DNA of 64,000 nt. Source: JAQGMV01 sp963828715. Its GTDB lineage: Bacteria; Pseudomonadota; Gammaproteobacteria; Burkholderiales; SG8-41. Location: the NCBI GenBank assembly GCA_963828715.1, contig CAWHFX010000009.1, forward strand, positions 62,001-126,000. Direction: 5' to 3'. This document shows positions 44,015 to 54,649 of the stretch, one piece after another. Position numbers and translations under genes: made by a program. Below the pieces are notes generated by a model, which saw only the letters and a program-made list of their open reading frames with translations, was not told the origin of the DNA and did no database searches. Each line of letters starts with the position of its first letter. Within the stretch, counting starts at the first letter, position 1.

Positions 44015-47000
44015 CACACGGTGAGCGCCGGATTGCGCTCGTTCTTCACCCGATCGTTTACGGCCAGCCAGCCGCGAAGCACCTTGGCAAGCGCCGGCAC
44101 GTGCCGGGATTCCAGCATCTCGGGGTGCGTGCAATCCATGTGTGCGAGCTGAATGCGCTCGCCGACGAGCTCGTCCCAACCCAGGTGCGGATCGTCGTCC
44201 ACCACACCGAGCCGCCACGGTCTCACCGACGCTCGCACGATACTGAGCGTTCCGCGATACGGCGAAGCCTTGTAGATGCGCCACGCGTCGTACAGCACTT
44301 GCGCACGCGCCTGCATGGCCTGCGCGGCTGCCGTGCGGCGCTCCACGACATTCTCGTTGAACACCGCCGGATAAACACGGACCGGCCTCAAATATTTCTT
44401 CAGCGCACGGATGCGGGCCATGAAGTACATACCCGACTGGGTCGGTGCGAGTCGCAGCCCCTGCTTCACGTGCAGCAATGCGCGTGGGATGAACGACTGC
44501 ACGCGGGGGTATCCGGGTGCGCTGCAATCGATCATCGCAAGCAGGCTTACTCCGTCGCCGCGCAGATGAATCTGCTGCGCGATCTCGTACGCGATCCTGC
44601 CCCCGAGCGAGTAGCCCGCCAGTCGATACGGTCCGTGCGGCTGGATGCGGCGCATCGACTCGAGCACGTTCGCCGCAACGCTTTCGAGCGTCACCGATTC
44701 CGGCACGTCCGCGCGCACGGAATCCAGATCCGCCACATATAACGGCTGCTCCGGCCCGAGCGCTCGCGCGAGGCCGTGGAACGGCCCTAATGCACTGCCG
44801 TAGCCGGGAACGATGAAGAGGGGCGGCTCGTCGCCCTCCGCCTGGATCGTGACCAGGCACGTCGATATCGTCCCTCGCCCCCGCAGCAACGACGCCTGGC
44901 CCCGGATCGTCGGGGCATGGAAGAGCGAAGCCACGCGCAAACTGCTCGTGAGCGTCTTGTTGATGGTATCGATCAACCTGATCGCGAGCAGCGAATGTCC
45001 GCCGAGCTCGAAGAAGTTGTCGTCGAGACCGACGTCTGCGCTCTGCAGGACACTTTGCCACAGCGTCTTCAGGCGTTCCTCGAGGTCATCGCCGACCGCA
45101 GTGGAGCATGTCGCCTGACGCCCGTCGTTCGCGACGGGCGAGACCGGCAAAACGCGGACGTCGACCGTGTTGCCGCAAGCAAGGGGCGGGTGCACCGTCA
45201 CTGGGGGCGAGCTCGGTGGAACGCGTTCGATCGTTACAGGACGCGGAGCGCGCGTGCGATCGGCACACAAGCCCCGGATCGGCTGCTCGGGCGCAGTGGC
45301 GACACGCTCGAGTATCCGCACGAAATCCGCTGCGATCCGTTCTGCCGTTGCGGCATCGAACACATCGCTGTTGTATTCGAGCGGGCCCGAGAGTCCGCCG
45401 CGGTCTTCGGTCAGAGAGAGGAACAGATCGAATTTGGACGTTCCGCTGTGGACGATCACCCGCTGTGTTTCCAGCGTTCCGAAATCGCGTCCCGCGTCCG
45501 GCGCATTCTGGAGCGCGAGCGAGACCTGATAGAGGGGGTTGCGGCGCAGATCGCGCTCCGGACTGAGCTCCGCAACGAGTCGGTCGAACGGCAGCGCATG
45601 ATGGCTGAACGCGTCCAGACAAACCGATCGCACCCGTGTCAGTAGTTGCGCGAATGTCGGATTGCCGGAGAGATCCACGCGCAGCACCAGCGTGTTGACG
45701 AAATAGCCCACGATCGCTTCGAGATCGGCGCGGTTGCGCCCGGCGATCGGCGTGCCGACGGCGATGTCTTCCTGGCCGGAGTAGCTCATGAGCAGGACTT
45801 GCATCGCTGCCAGCAGCGTCATGAAGACGGTGACGCCCTGCTTGCGCCCGAGTGTCTCCAGCGTCTGCAGCAGTGCGGGTCCGATCTCGACCAGGCACGC
45901 AGCGCCGCGATAGCTGCGTTGCGGCGGAAACGGGCGATCCGTCGCGAGTTCCAGCGGTTTGAGACCCGCGAGCTGACGGCGCCAGTAGGCAAGGTCGTCA
46001 GCGATGAATGCCGCGTCCTCTTCCGTGCGCGGTGCGGCGACGTAGTCGGCGAACTGCAGCGGCAACGGAGCGAGTGGATTGCGCTCGCCCGCGTGGAATG
46101 CGCGATAGAGCACCCCCAACTCGTGCATCAGTATGTTCATCGACCAGCCGTCGGAGACGATGTGATGCACGACCATCAGAAGCACGTGCTCGCGCTCGTG
46201 CACGCGCAGGACATGCAGCCGAATGAGCGGGGGCCGAGCGAGATCGAAGGGCTCGCCGGCCATGCTCCGGAGCTTCGTGTCGACGAAACGCTCGCGCTGG
46301 TCAGCCGTCGCGCCTTGAACCGGCACCAGTTCGATCGGCACTGCCTGAACGCTTCGATCGAATTCCCGTACGACCTGCACGGGCGCGCCATCGCGCAGTT
46401 CGAATCCGGTACGCAGACTCGCGTGTCGCTCGACGAGCGCCTGTACGCTCGCCGCGAGGGCGGCGAGGTCGAGCGCACCCGAGAGCAGGAACGCGCGGGG
46501 AATGTTGTAAACACCACTGGGCCCTGCGAGCTCGTTCAGAAACCACAGGCTCGCTTGAGATAGAGACGCGGGGAAGACGCCGCTCCGCGCCCTGGCTGAA
46601 AGCGGAGGGCAGACATCTTGTTCGGACACCGCGTCGTCACCCATCCTGCGTGCGAGCTCCGCGACAGTAGGCGACTCGAACAGCAGGCGCAGAGGGACAT
46701 CGCGGCCCAATGCCTGCCGCAGTCGCGCGACTGTCCTGGCGGCAAGAATCGAATGGCCTCCGATCTCGAAGAAATCGTCATGCGCATCGACCCGCGGCAG
46801 GTTCAGCACTTCGCACCAGACACGCGCGATCGTTTCTTCGAGGCCGGAGGGGCGTGACTGCGAACGTTGCTGCACGGGCGCTGCGTTGAGTGCCGGCAGT
46901 GCTTTTCGATCCGTCTTGCCGTTCGGCAGTCGGGGCAGCGCGTCGAGCTGAACGAAATGTTGAGGCACCATGAAGTCCGGCAGTCTCGCGCGGAGGTGTG

Positions 47001-49901
47001 TCCTCAGATCGCGCGCGCTCGGCGCTTTGTCGCCGCCGACGACGTAGGCGACGAGGCACGGATCACCCGAGGCGTCCTCGCGCATGACGACCGCACTCTG
47101 CGCGACATCCGCATGCGCCGAGAGATGCGCTTCGATTTCCCCCAGCTCGATGCGATACCCGCGAAGCTTCACCTGAAAATCCAGGCGCCCCTGATGCTCG
47201 AGCAGCCCGTCATGACGCCAGCGTCCCTGATCACCGGTGCGGTACAGGAGCGCACCTGGCGTATCGCTGAACGCATCGGCAACGAAGCGCTCCGCCGTGA
47301 GCCCGGGCTGTCCGAGATAACCGAGCGCAAGTCCGTCGCCGCCGATGTAGATCTCGCCCGACACGCCGGGCGGACATAGCTGGCCGTACTCGTCGAGCAC
47401 GCGCACGACGGTGTTTGCGATCGGCCGCCCGATACTGATGCCGCGTTCCGGCTCGCTGACGCGCCAGAACGTCGAATACACCGTGGTTTCCGACGGGCCG
47501 TATCCGTTCCACAGCTCGCCCACGCGCTCGAGCAGATTTGCCGCCAGCACCTGCGACAGCGCTTCGCCACCGGTGATCGCCCTGAAATTCCGCGCGCCCT
47601 CCCATCCTGCATCGACCAGCAGGCGCCACGTCAACGGCGTCGCCTGCATGAAGTTCGCGCCCGACCGCTCCAGAAGCTCGCGCAGCGCCTGGCCGTCGCG
47701 CGCCTGGTCGCGGCTCGCGATCACGATCTCGGCGCCGACGGTCAGCGGCACGAGCAATTCCATGGCCGCAATGTCGAAGCTCATGGTGGTGATGGCCAGC
47801 ACGCGATCCGACGAGCGGTACCCCGGCTCGCGTATGACGCTTGCAACGAGGTTCGACAGCGAACGATGGCGCAGGACCACGCCTTTCGGACGGCCCGTCG
47901 AACCCGAGGTGTAAATCACGTAAGCGGGATCGTCGGGGCCGCTGTCGACGGCCTCGTCCGCCTGAAGTCGCTCTTCCGAATGCGCCGCAATCGCGGCTCT
48001 GTCTACGTCGACGAGCACACAGCGCTCGCGCGGCTGCGCGAATGTGTCGAGCCGATGCGACGTGGTGACCAGGAGCGCAAGCTGCGCATCGTCGATCATG
48101 AACGCCAGACGCTGGGTCGGATAGGACGGATCGAGCGGCACGTAACCCGCGCCCGCTTTCAGGATCGCGAGCTGGGCAACGACCATCGCCGTGCCGCGTT
48201 CGACGGCAAGGCCGACCAGCATGCCGCGGCGAATGCCTCGCGCACGCAGATGACGCGAGAGGCGATTGGACCTTGCGTCGAGCTCGCGATAGGTGAGCCA
48301 CTCCTCGCCGAATGTGAGCGCAACCGCTTCGGGCGTGAGCCGGACCTGTCGTTCGATGAGCGTGTGCACCGGCAAGGCAGGATCGGTACGGGCGCCCGGT
48401 TGCATTCCATGTACACAGCACGTGTTCACGGTCGGCATCGTCGAGCAACGGCAGACGGCGGATGCTGGTCGTGGGATCGGCGACAATCGCCGCAAGCAGG
48501 GTCTGGAACTGCCGTGCGAAACCGTTCATCGAGACCGCGTCGAACAGGTCGGCGGCATAAACGATCGTTCCGTGCAGCGCGCCGCCGGTCTCGGTCAACG
48601 TCAGCAGGAGGTCGAATTTCGCTTCGTTTCCGGCGAGCGCCAGCGCTTCCGTCCGCACACCCTCGATCGTCAGCACCGCCGGCGGCTGGCTCTGCAATGA
48701 AAACGCAACCTGGTAGAGCGGGTTGCGACTCGCATCGCGCTGCGGGCAAAGCTCGGCGACGAGACGTTCGAACGGTACTTCCTGATGTTCGAACGCATCG
48801 AGCACCGTCTTGCGCATCTGCTGCAGCAACTCCACGAACCCGGGCTCTCCAGCGAGGGCCGACCGCATCACCAGCGTGTTCACGAAGTAGCCGACGACAC
48901 CCTCGGTCTCCAGCCGATTGCGGCTCGCGAGGGGTACGCCGACCGCGATATCGTCCTGCCGCGACTGGCGCATGAGCAGCACCTGAAACGCCGCCAGCAG
49001 CACCATGAAGAGTGTTGCGTCGTGACCGCGTGCAAGCGCATGCAGAGAGTCGAGCAGCGTGCCGGCCACGATGAACGGCTCGGTGCCAGCGCGTCGGCTC
49101 GGATGGACGGGACGCGGCCTGTCTGTCGGAAGCTCGAGATCGGGCGTGTTCGCGAGCTGTACGCGCCAGTACCTGCAGTTGCGCCTCCAGCGTTGCCGTT
49201 GTCAGCCGTCGTCGCTGCCAGAGCGCAAAATCCGGAAACTGCACGGGCAGAGGCGGCAACGCGGCACCATCCGCGCGCGCCGCGTACAGCGCGCCCAACT
49301 CGCGCAGCAGTATTCCGATTGACCAGCCGTCGCAGACAATGTGGTGCACGACCAGGATCAGCACGTGATCGTCGTCGCCGATGCGCACGAGCTTCGCTCT
49401 GAACAACGGGGCACGTGAAAGATCGATCGGCTCGTCAGCGGCCGCACGCGATGCAGCGTCGAGCGCATCGTCTATCTCCGCGCTCCCATAACCGTCCAGC
49501 GAGAGCGTTTCGAAGCGAAAAGCCGCCGCGGCTTCCCGCGCGGGCCTGACGATCTGCACGGCCGAACCTTCGCGCGTGTCGAATGCCGTGCGCAGGCTCT
49601 CGTGACGCTGCACGAGCGCGCGCAGACAGCGTTCCAGGAGCGTCGCTTCGATCCTGCCGTGGAGCCGCAGGGCGCGCGTGACGTTGTACGCACTGCCGGG
49701 TCCATCCAACTGATCGAGGAACCAGAGGCCTTCCTGGGAGAACGACAGCGGGACCGGTTCGTCCGGCAATCGCGGCTTCAGGGATTCCTCGGCCGTTCCG
49801 AGTCCGCGTTCCCGCAGGCGCAGGGCGAGCAGTCGTTGTCTCGCGTCGGCGCCGTCGTGCGTTGCGGCGGAGACCGGAGGTTCTCTTACGCGGGAATTCA
49901 T
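44014..49901 (-). CDS. Nonribosomal peptide synthetase C-A-PCP-C-PCP-TE, two frameshifts
   Basis: After removing one extra base near 49172 (restoring LQYWRVQLANTPDLELP) and one near 48395 (restoring TGARTDPALPVHTL), this is one 1961-residue protein. Order: condensation (LILVVHHIVCDGWSI); adenylation (IYTSGSTGRPKGVV, YRTGDQGRW, NGKTDRKALP); PCP (DDFFEIGGHSILAART); second condensation (LLMVVHHIVSDGWSM); second PCP (DNFFELGGHSLLAIRL); type I thioesterase (AGYSLGGRIAYEIAQQ). My manual specificity code is D-I-M-Q-I-G-G-V-Y-K; a substrate call is not safe. The second module has no adenylation domain, so its PCP must be loaded in trans. The start ATG overlaps the ThDP-enzyme stop (ATGA). Confidence 0.88.
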
Positions 49902-51589
49902 ATCGCGGCTCCCACAGCAGTGTGCTCGTTGGTCATGACATCGATGCAAGCCGGCGAGCCGGACGCGAAAGCATCCGCGAGTGCGGAACGCAGTTCACCC
50001 GGACATTCGACACGATAGCCTCGCCCGCCGCAGGAGCGCATCGTCAGATCGTGTCGAACATCTGTGCCGTAGCGGCTCACGCGTTCGGGGTGAGCGGCGG
50101 GAAAGAACTGTGCTTGACGCGTTGCGCCGCCGGCGCCGGCGTTGTTTGCCACCACGATGACGACGGGCACGCGATGTCGCACCGCGGTCTCGAGCTCGAA
50201 CGCGCTGAGACCGAACCCGAAATCGCCGACGATCGCGATCACAGGCCGCTCTGGACGCGCCAGCTTCGCTCCGATGGCGAACGGAATCCCGACGCCCATG
50301 CAGCCGTTCGTTCCGGGTCCGAGTCGGCTCGCGGGGTGGCGAACCGGCAGCATGCGCTGGGCTGCGGTCATGACGGTATTGCCGTCGAGGACAGTAATGG
50401 CGTCTTGAGGCAAGGCACCAGCCAATTCGCCCAGCCACTCGTACGGCGACATCGGCAAGAGACCGTGCTCGGCCGGCGGCACCGTCCCGATGCCGAGCGC
50501 GTCACGGCACGCTTTCATCCGCACGAGCCATCCGGCATCGCGCTCGATCGTGCTGCGTCGGGGCGCATCGAGCACGCCGAGGAGGCTCTCGAGCACGACA
50601 GCGGCGTCCCCCTGCACGCCGATCCCGCGACCGAGCACGTTCGCGGCTTCGACCGGATCGATATCGATTCTCACGATGCGCGCATGGCGCGAAATCTCGT
50701 TGCCGAAGCGAAAGGTCCAGTTCAGACGCGCGCCGATCACCAGCACCAGATCGGCTTCGGCCAGCAGGCGAGCGCGGATTGCGCTGAAGCACAAAGGATG
50801 ATCATCCGGCAGGAGTCCGCACCCCATCGGCGAGGAAGCGAACGCGACACCGTAATCGTCCGCGAGACGCCGGAGCAGCGCCGTCGCCTCGCTCCACCGC
50901 GCGCCTTTGCCGATGAGCATGACGGGCCTGCGCGCATCGGCGATGAGCGCTGCCGCCTGTTCCACGCTGGCGGCAGCGAGAGCGCGTGCGCCGTTCTGGC
51001 GCGCCGGGCGCACGGACGCCGCAGGCGTTTGCGCCTGCGCGGAGCCAGCCAACGCTTCTTCGGCAACATCGACATAAACAGGTCCTGGCGCTCCGCTGAC
51101 GGCAGCCACGGCGGCTTGCGTCAGGACATGACTCAATTCAGCCGTGTCGGCTACGAGCGCGGTCCACTTCGCGACGGGAGAGACAAACGCGGCACCATCG
51201 AAAGCCTGGAACGCACCAGGGATGGCGAGCCCGCGCCGGCCGGCGATCACCAGCAGCGGCCAGCAATTCTCCTTTCCTACCAGCAGGCCGGTCGCGCAAT
51301 TCGTGACGGCCGGTCCGGCCGAGACGATCACGGCTGAATGGAGCCCACCCGACACATAGTTGAACGCGAGCGACATCAGCACCGCGCCCTGCTGGTGACG
51401 TACACCGATCACGCGCAGCCCGAGCCGCGCGCAGGCGCCGAGGGTGGCATCGACCGGTACACCGCCGACACCGAAGACGTGGGTGATCCCGAGATCGCGC
51501 AGCACACGCGCGACGACGTCGTGGCCGCGGCGTTCGCTCGCATCGAGCGTCTCCAGCAGCAAACGGCGGGGATTTAGCGGTGCGTCCAT
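49898..51589 (-). CDS. ThDP-dependent enzyme of the oxalyl-CoA decarboxylase/hydroxyacyl lyase type
   Basis: A 563-residue three-domain thiamin diphosphate enzyme with Pyr domain (about 20-190), central Rossmann domain (about 210-340) and PP domain (about 385-560). The ThDP-Mg motif starts at IVGDFGFGLSAFE and ends at the Asn of VVANNAGAGG. The N-terminal GVGGVPVDATLG and RHQQGAVLMSLAF resemble oxalyl-CoA decarboxylases. The catalytic Glu of the usual RHEQ is Gln (residue 66), so cofactor activation must differ. It overlaps both neighbours (16 bases with the adenylating gene, 4 with the synthetase), a strong sign of a shared pathway. Alternatively an acetolactate-synthase-like carboligase. 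Confidence 0.82.
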   Translation of the reverse strand: MDAPLNPRRLLLETLDASERRGHDVVARVLRDLGITHVFGVGGVPVDATLGACARLGLRVIGVRHQQGAVLMSLAFNYVSGGLHSAVIVSAGPAVTNCATGLLVGKENCWPLLVIAGRRGLAIPGAFQAFDGAAFVSPVAKWTALVADTAELSHVLTQAAVAAVSGAPGPVYVDVAEEALAGSAQAQTPAASVRPARQNGARALAAASVEQAAALIADARRPVMLIGKGARWSEATALLRRLADDYGVAFASSPMGCGLLPDDHPLCFSAIRARLLAEADLVLVIGARLNWTFRFGNEISRHARIVRIDIDPVEAANVLGRGIGVQGDAAVVLESLLGVLDAPRRSTIERDAGWLVRMKACRDALGIGTVPPAEHGLLPMSPYEWLGELAGALPQDAITVLDGNTVMTAAQRMLPVRHPASRLGPGTNGCMGVGIPFAIGAKLARPERPVIAIVGDFGFGLSAFELETAVRHRVPVVIVVANNAGAGGATRQAQFFPAAHPERVSRYGTDVRHDLTMRSCGGRGYRVECPGELRSALADAFASGSPACIDVMTNEHTAVGAAI

Positions 51590-53487
51590 TTCGCAGCCCC
51601 CTCGCCGGCCTCCTGTTCCGCAAGAAGACGCTCGACTTCCTCGTCCGACATCCTCTCGATTTCGGAGGCGAGTTCGTCTCTGCGCCATTCCTGGGCCGAG
51701 CGTGCGGCCTCGACGAGGACCGCGAGCTCTGCAATCGTGGCGTGCGCGAACACCGCCGGGATCGCGAGCTCGACGTCGTGCTGCGCCAGGATGCGCGCTA
51801 CGAGTTGCGCCGCCTTGAGCGAATCGCCCCCCAGCGCGAAGAAATTGTCATCGATGCTGATACGCTCACACCCGAGCACGTTGCGGAAGATCGCTTCGAG
51901 CGAGCGTTCCAGCTCGGTACCGGCTGCACGATCCGTTCTGACGATGGACGAACGTAGTTTTTCATAGAGACTCGTGCGCTGAACCTTGCCGGTCGCTTCC
52001 TTCGGAATCTCATCGAGGAACACGACGCACGAAGGGACCTTGGCGGCGCTCAGACGCCCGAGCACGAAGCGTCGCAGTTCGGTTTCCGTCACTCGGGCGC
52101 CCCGGCGCAGCACGACCGCGACCGCAACGTCCTGGCCGAGCGTCGGGTGAGGAATGGCGAAAGCGATCGCCTGCGCTACGTCGGGATGTTCGAGCACAGC
52201 CGTATCGATCTCGCGCGGCGCTATGGTTTCTCCACCGCGCTTGATGACTTCCTTCAGTCGGCCGGTTATGTGGAGATAGCCGTCTGCGTCGAAATGTCCT
52301 TCGTCTCCGGTCCTGAACCAGCCGTTGCTGAACGCGGCATCGTTCGCAGCCGCATCGTGCTCGTAACCGCGCATGACGCCGGCACCGCGGATTACGATCT
52401 CTCCGGTCGCGCGCTTATCGAGCAACTCTCCCGCAGTGTTCATGATCGCGATCTCGGTCCCGCTCGGTATGCCGACACTATCCGTCTTGCGCGCGCCCGA
52501 AAGCGGATTGCTGGCCATCTCGTGCGACGCTTCCGTCATACCGTAGGCTTCGACGACCGGTGCGCCGGTCAGCGCTTCGAGCGCATGAAGCGTCTTCGCC
52601 GGCAAGGCTGATGAACACGAGCGCACGAAACGGAACCGATGACCGGACGCCGTTGCACGATAAGCCGCACCATTGGCCACGACGGACTGGTGAATGGTCG
52701 GCACCGCGGAATACCACGTGGGATCGAAAGCGGCGATCCACTGAAAGAACATGCGCTCGTCGAATCCCGGTGTGCAGACGATGCTCGCGCCGGCTTCGAT
52801 GCTCGCGAGCAGCGCGCCCACGAGTCCGTGAATATGGAAGAGCGGCATGACGTTGAGGCAGCGGTCCGCCGGTGTCAGCGCGAGATGTTCCGCGATGGCG
52901 CGCGCCGAGGCGAGCAGGTTGCGGTGCGTGAGCGGCACGATCTTCGGCTGCCCCGTCGTGCCCGATGTATGCAGCACGAGTGCGACATCGTCCGCTTCGA
53001 TGCGGCGTTGAGTCGCAGTGCCTGCCGGGCGTGAGGAGCGGATATGGAGCTCACCCGCGGGCAGTGCCGGGTCCCACTCGACTTCGAGCGCCTGGAGATC
53101 CATGTCGAGAGCGACGTCCCGGATCGGGCCGCGCTCGCTGCCCTGGAACATGACAAGCTGCGCGCGCGTGTCCCGCAGGTACATCCTGAGCTCGGCTTCG
53201 GTCGAGCGTTGATTCAGCGGCACGCATGCCGAGCACGCGGCGACGCCGAGACAGGCCGTCGCCAGCTCCGCGCCGTTGGGCAGCACAACGGCGACGCGCG
53301 GCGGCGTCTCGGTGGCATGTGCTGCGATCACACTTGCGATGTGGCGCGCTTGTTGCCACAGCGCGGCGTAGGTGAGAGGCGGTCGGCCGGGGGAAAGAAT
53401 TGCGGGGGCGCTCGCATGCGACTCCGCATGTGCGCTCAGGAGCGCGGATAGCGTCGAGCCGGACGTTGCTTCGGATGCCGTATGCAT
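51574..53487 (-). CDS. AMP-dependent acyl ligase fused to a carrier protein (oxalyl-CoA synthetase-like)
   Basis: A 637-residue loading protein. The ANL adenylation domain (about 1-520) shows VLHTSGTTGQPKIVPLTHRN, VVEAYGMTEASHEMASNPL (typical of the AAE3/Pcs60 oxalyl-CoA synthetase branch), RTGDEGHFD and the A10 lysine in IPKEATGKVQRTSL. A PCP follows (about 545-610) with the phosphopantetheine serine in FFALGGDSLKAAQL. The tail SDEEVERLLAEQE is like the C-terminal docking motif of assembly-line proteins. It is the first gene of the operon and probably loads an acid, possibly oxalate or another dicarboxylate, onto its own carrier for the downstream enzymes. Confidence 0.85.
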   Translation of the reverse strand: MHTASEATSGSTLSALLSAHAESHASAPAILSPGRPPLTYAALWQQARHIASVIAAHATETPPRVAVVLPNGAELATACLGVAACSACVPLNQRSTEAELRMYLRDTRAQLVMFQGSERGPIRDVALDMDLQALEVEWDPALPAGELHIRSSRPAGTATQRRIEADDVALVLHTSGTTGQPKIVPLTHRNLLASARAIAEHLALTPADRCLNVMPLFHIHGLVGALLASIEAGASIVCTPGFDERMFFQWIAAFDPTWYSAVPTIHQSVVANGAAYRATASGHRFRFVRSCSSALPAKTLHALEALTGAPVVEAYGMTEASHEMASNPLSGARKTDSVGIPSGTEIAIMNTAGELLDKRATGEIVIRGAGVMRGYEHDAAANDAAFSNGWFRTGDEGHFDADGYLHITGRLKEVIKRGGETIAPREIDTAVLEHPDVAQAIAFAIPHPTLGQDVAVAVVLRRGARVTETELRRFVLGRLSAAKVPSCVVFLDEIPKEATGKVQRTSLYEKLRSSIVRTDRAAGTELERSLEAIFRNVLGCERISIDDNFFALGGDSLKAAQLVARILAQHDVELAIPAVFAHATIAELAVLVEAARSAQEWRRDELASEIERMSDEEVERLLAEQEAGEGAAKWTHR

Positions 53488-53506
53488 TTTTGCGGACGCT
53501 CTCCTG

Positions 53507-53545
53507 TCACGGGATCATGAATACACGTATGTGAAATTCCCGTGA
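53507..53545. promoter_or_regulatory. Inverted repeat upstream of the peptide cluster
   Basis: TCACGGGA at 53507-53514 and TCCCGTGA at 53538-53545 are perfect inverted arms 23 bases apart, just upstream of the first gene of the cluster. The 197-base gap is the only likely promoter region for the operon. It may be an operator; no regulator gene is adjacent. Confidence 0.4.
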
Positions 53546-53684
53546 TGCTTTCTACTGGACCGCCCACATTCGCGCGGCCGTTCTCCGGAGCGCGTGCATG
53601 CCCCCTGTGACGCGGCGAGGCATCATAGGTGCTGCGCTAAGGTCAGCGAAGGATTAAGTCCCTCGATGGGACAGCGTGACGCCG

Positions 53685-54649
53685 TCAGTCGGCGTCGCCC
53701 GTCAGATAGCGTGCGACCGCATGTGCGATCGGGAGTCCGGTATGCGCTTCGTAAAAGCTGAACGCCGGACTCGGATTCACTTCGAAGCAGACAAAGCGGC
53801 CGTCGGGCGCACGCCGCAGATCGATGCCGGCAAGCGGCAGGCGCAAACGCTCGGTCAGGCGTATGCAGCGGTTATGCGTCTCCATATCGAGCTCGATGCA
53901 CTCGAAAGTGGGTGGCGTACCCGCTCTCCCGCGCGGCGTAGCGATAGTCGATGGCATCGCTCGCGATGGCAGCCGCGAGCGTGCGGTGCCCGATCACGTG
54001 AACGCGGACGTCGATGCCCGCGACACGCCGCTGAAACTGGGTCGGACACCAGCGGATATGGTCGAGGCGCGCGATATCGTGCGCGGTCGACCTCGCGCAC
54101 GATCGAGCGGATGCCGCTCAGCGATTTGTAGATGACCCTGCCGCCTTCGCGCCCATACGAGCTCGATGAACTCGCGTGCGACGGCGGGATCGTTCGTGAT
54201 CAGCGTCTCCGGGAATGCCGAAACCCACCGCCCGGATCGCGTGCGCCTGATACGGCTTCGACTGGTTGGAGCTCATGTCGCTCGGCCGATTGAGCACGCG
54301 GCGCGGCGCGATGTCGGCGAAGCGCAGCAGCAGATCGTGCAGCCGGCGGCAACGGCGGCGCAGCGGCGCCTCGGGCGGCAAGGCCGCGACGTCGGGCAGC
54401 AGATTGTCGTCCATCACGCGCAGATAGATCGCGCTTATCTCGCGCAAGCGGCGAGTGATTTCGCCGTCGATGCGCAGTGCGCCGCCGATCGCGCCGCCGC
54501 TGCTGTCGTCGCCGATCGTCGAGCACGATGTCGGCATCTGCGGCGCGCCTCTGGTCGAAGCACGCGATACGTTCGCGCCCATCCCCTCCAGCGCCGTCGA
54601 TCACCGGCGCCGTCGGGCGCTCGTCCGCGATGCCGGCAACGAGAATCAT
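53685..54649 (-). CDS. ATP-grasp (RimK/MvdD-like) ligase, several frameshifts
   Basis: The minus strand reads MILVAGIADERPTAPVID at the N-terminus, then LREISAIYLRVMDDNLLPDV, NRPSDMSSNQSKPYQAHAIR, VIYKSLSGIRSIV, VHVIGHRTLAAAIASDAIDY and LAGIDLRRAPDGRFVCFEVN-PSPAFSFYE, in order but across several frames. This is the layout of RimK/MvdD-type ATP-grasp ligases: pre-ATP-grasp, the ATP-binding Lys, and metal ligands in CFEVNPSP. Extra bases explain the breaks I could follow; the intact length would be about 320 residues. The ATG at 54649 overlaps the stop of the upstream gene (ATGA). Probably forms peptide or side-chain amide/ester bonds. Confidence 0.7.

Noticed and set aside
44014..49901. Three separate peptide synthetase genes
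   Set aside because: The breaks fall inside a condensation domain and in a linker. Removing one base at each gives a continuous C-A-PCP-C-PCP-TE protein, so it is one gene.
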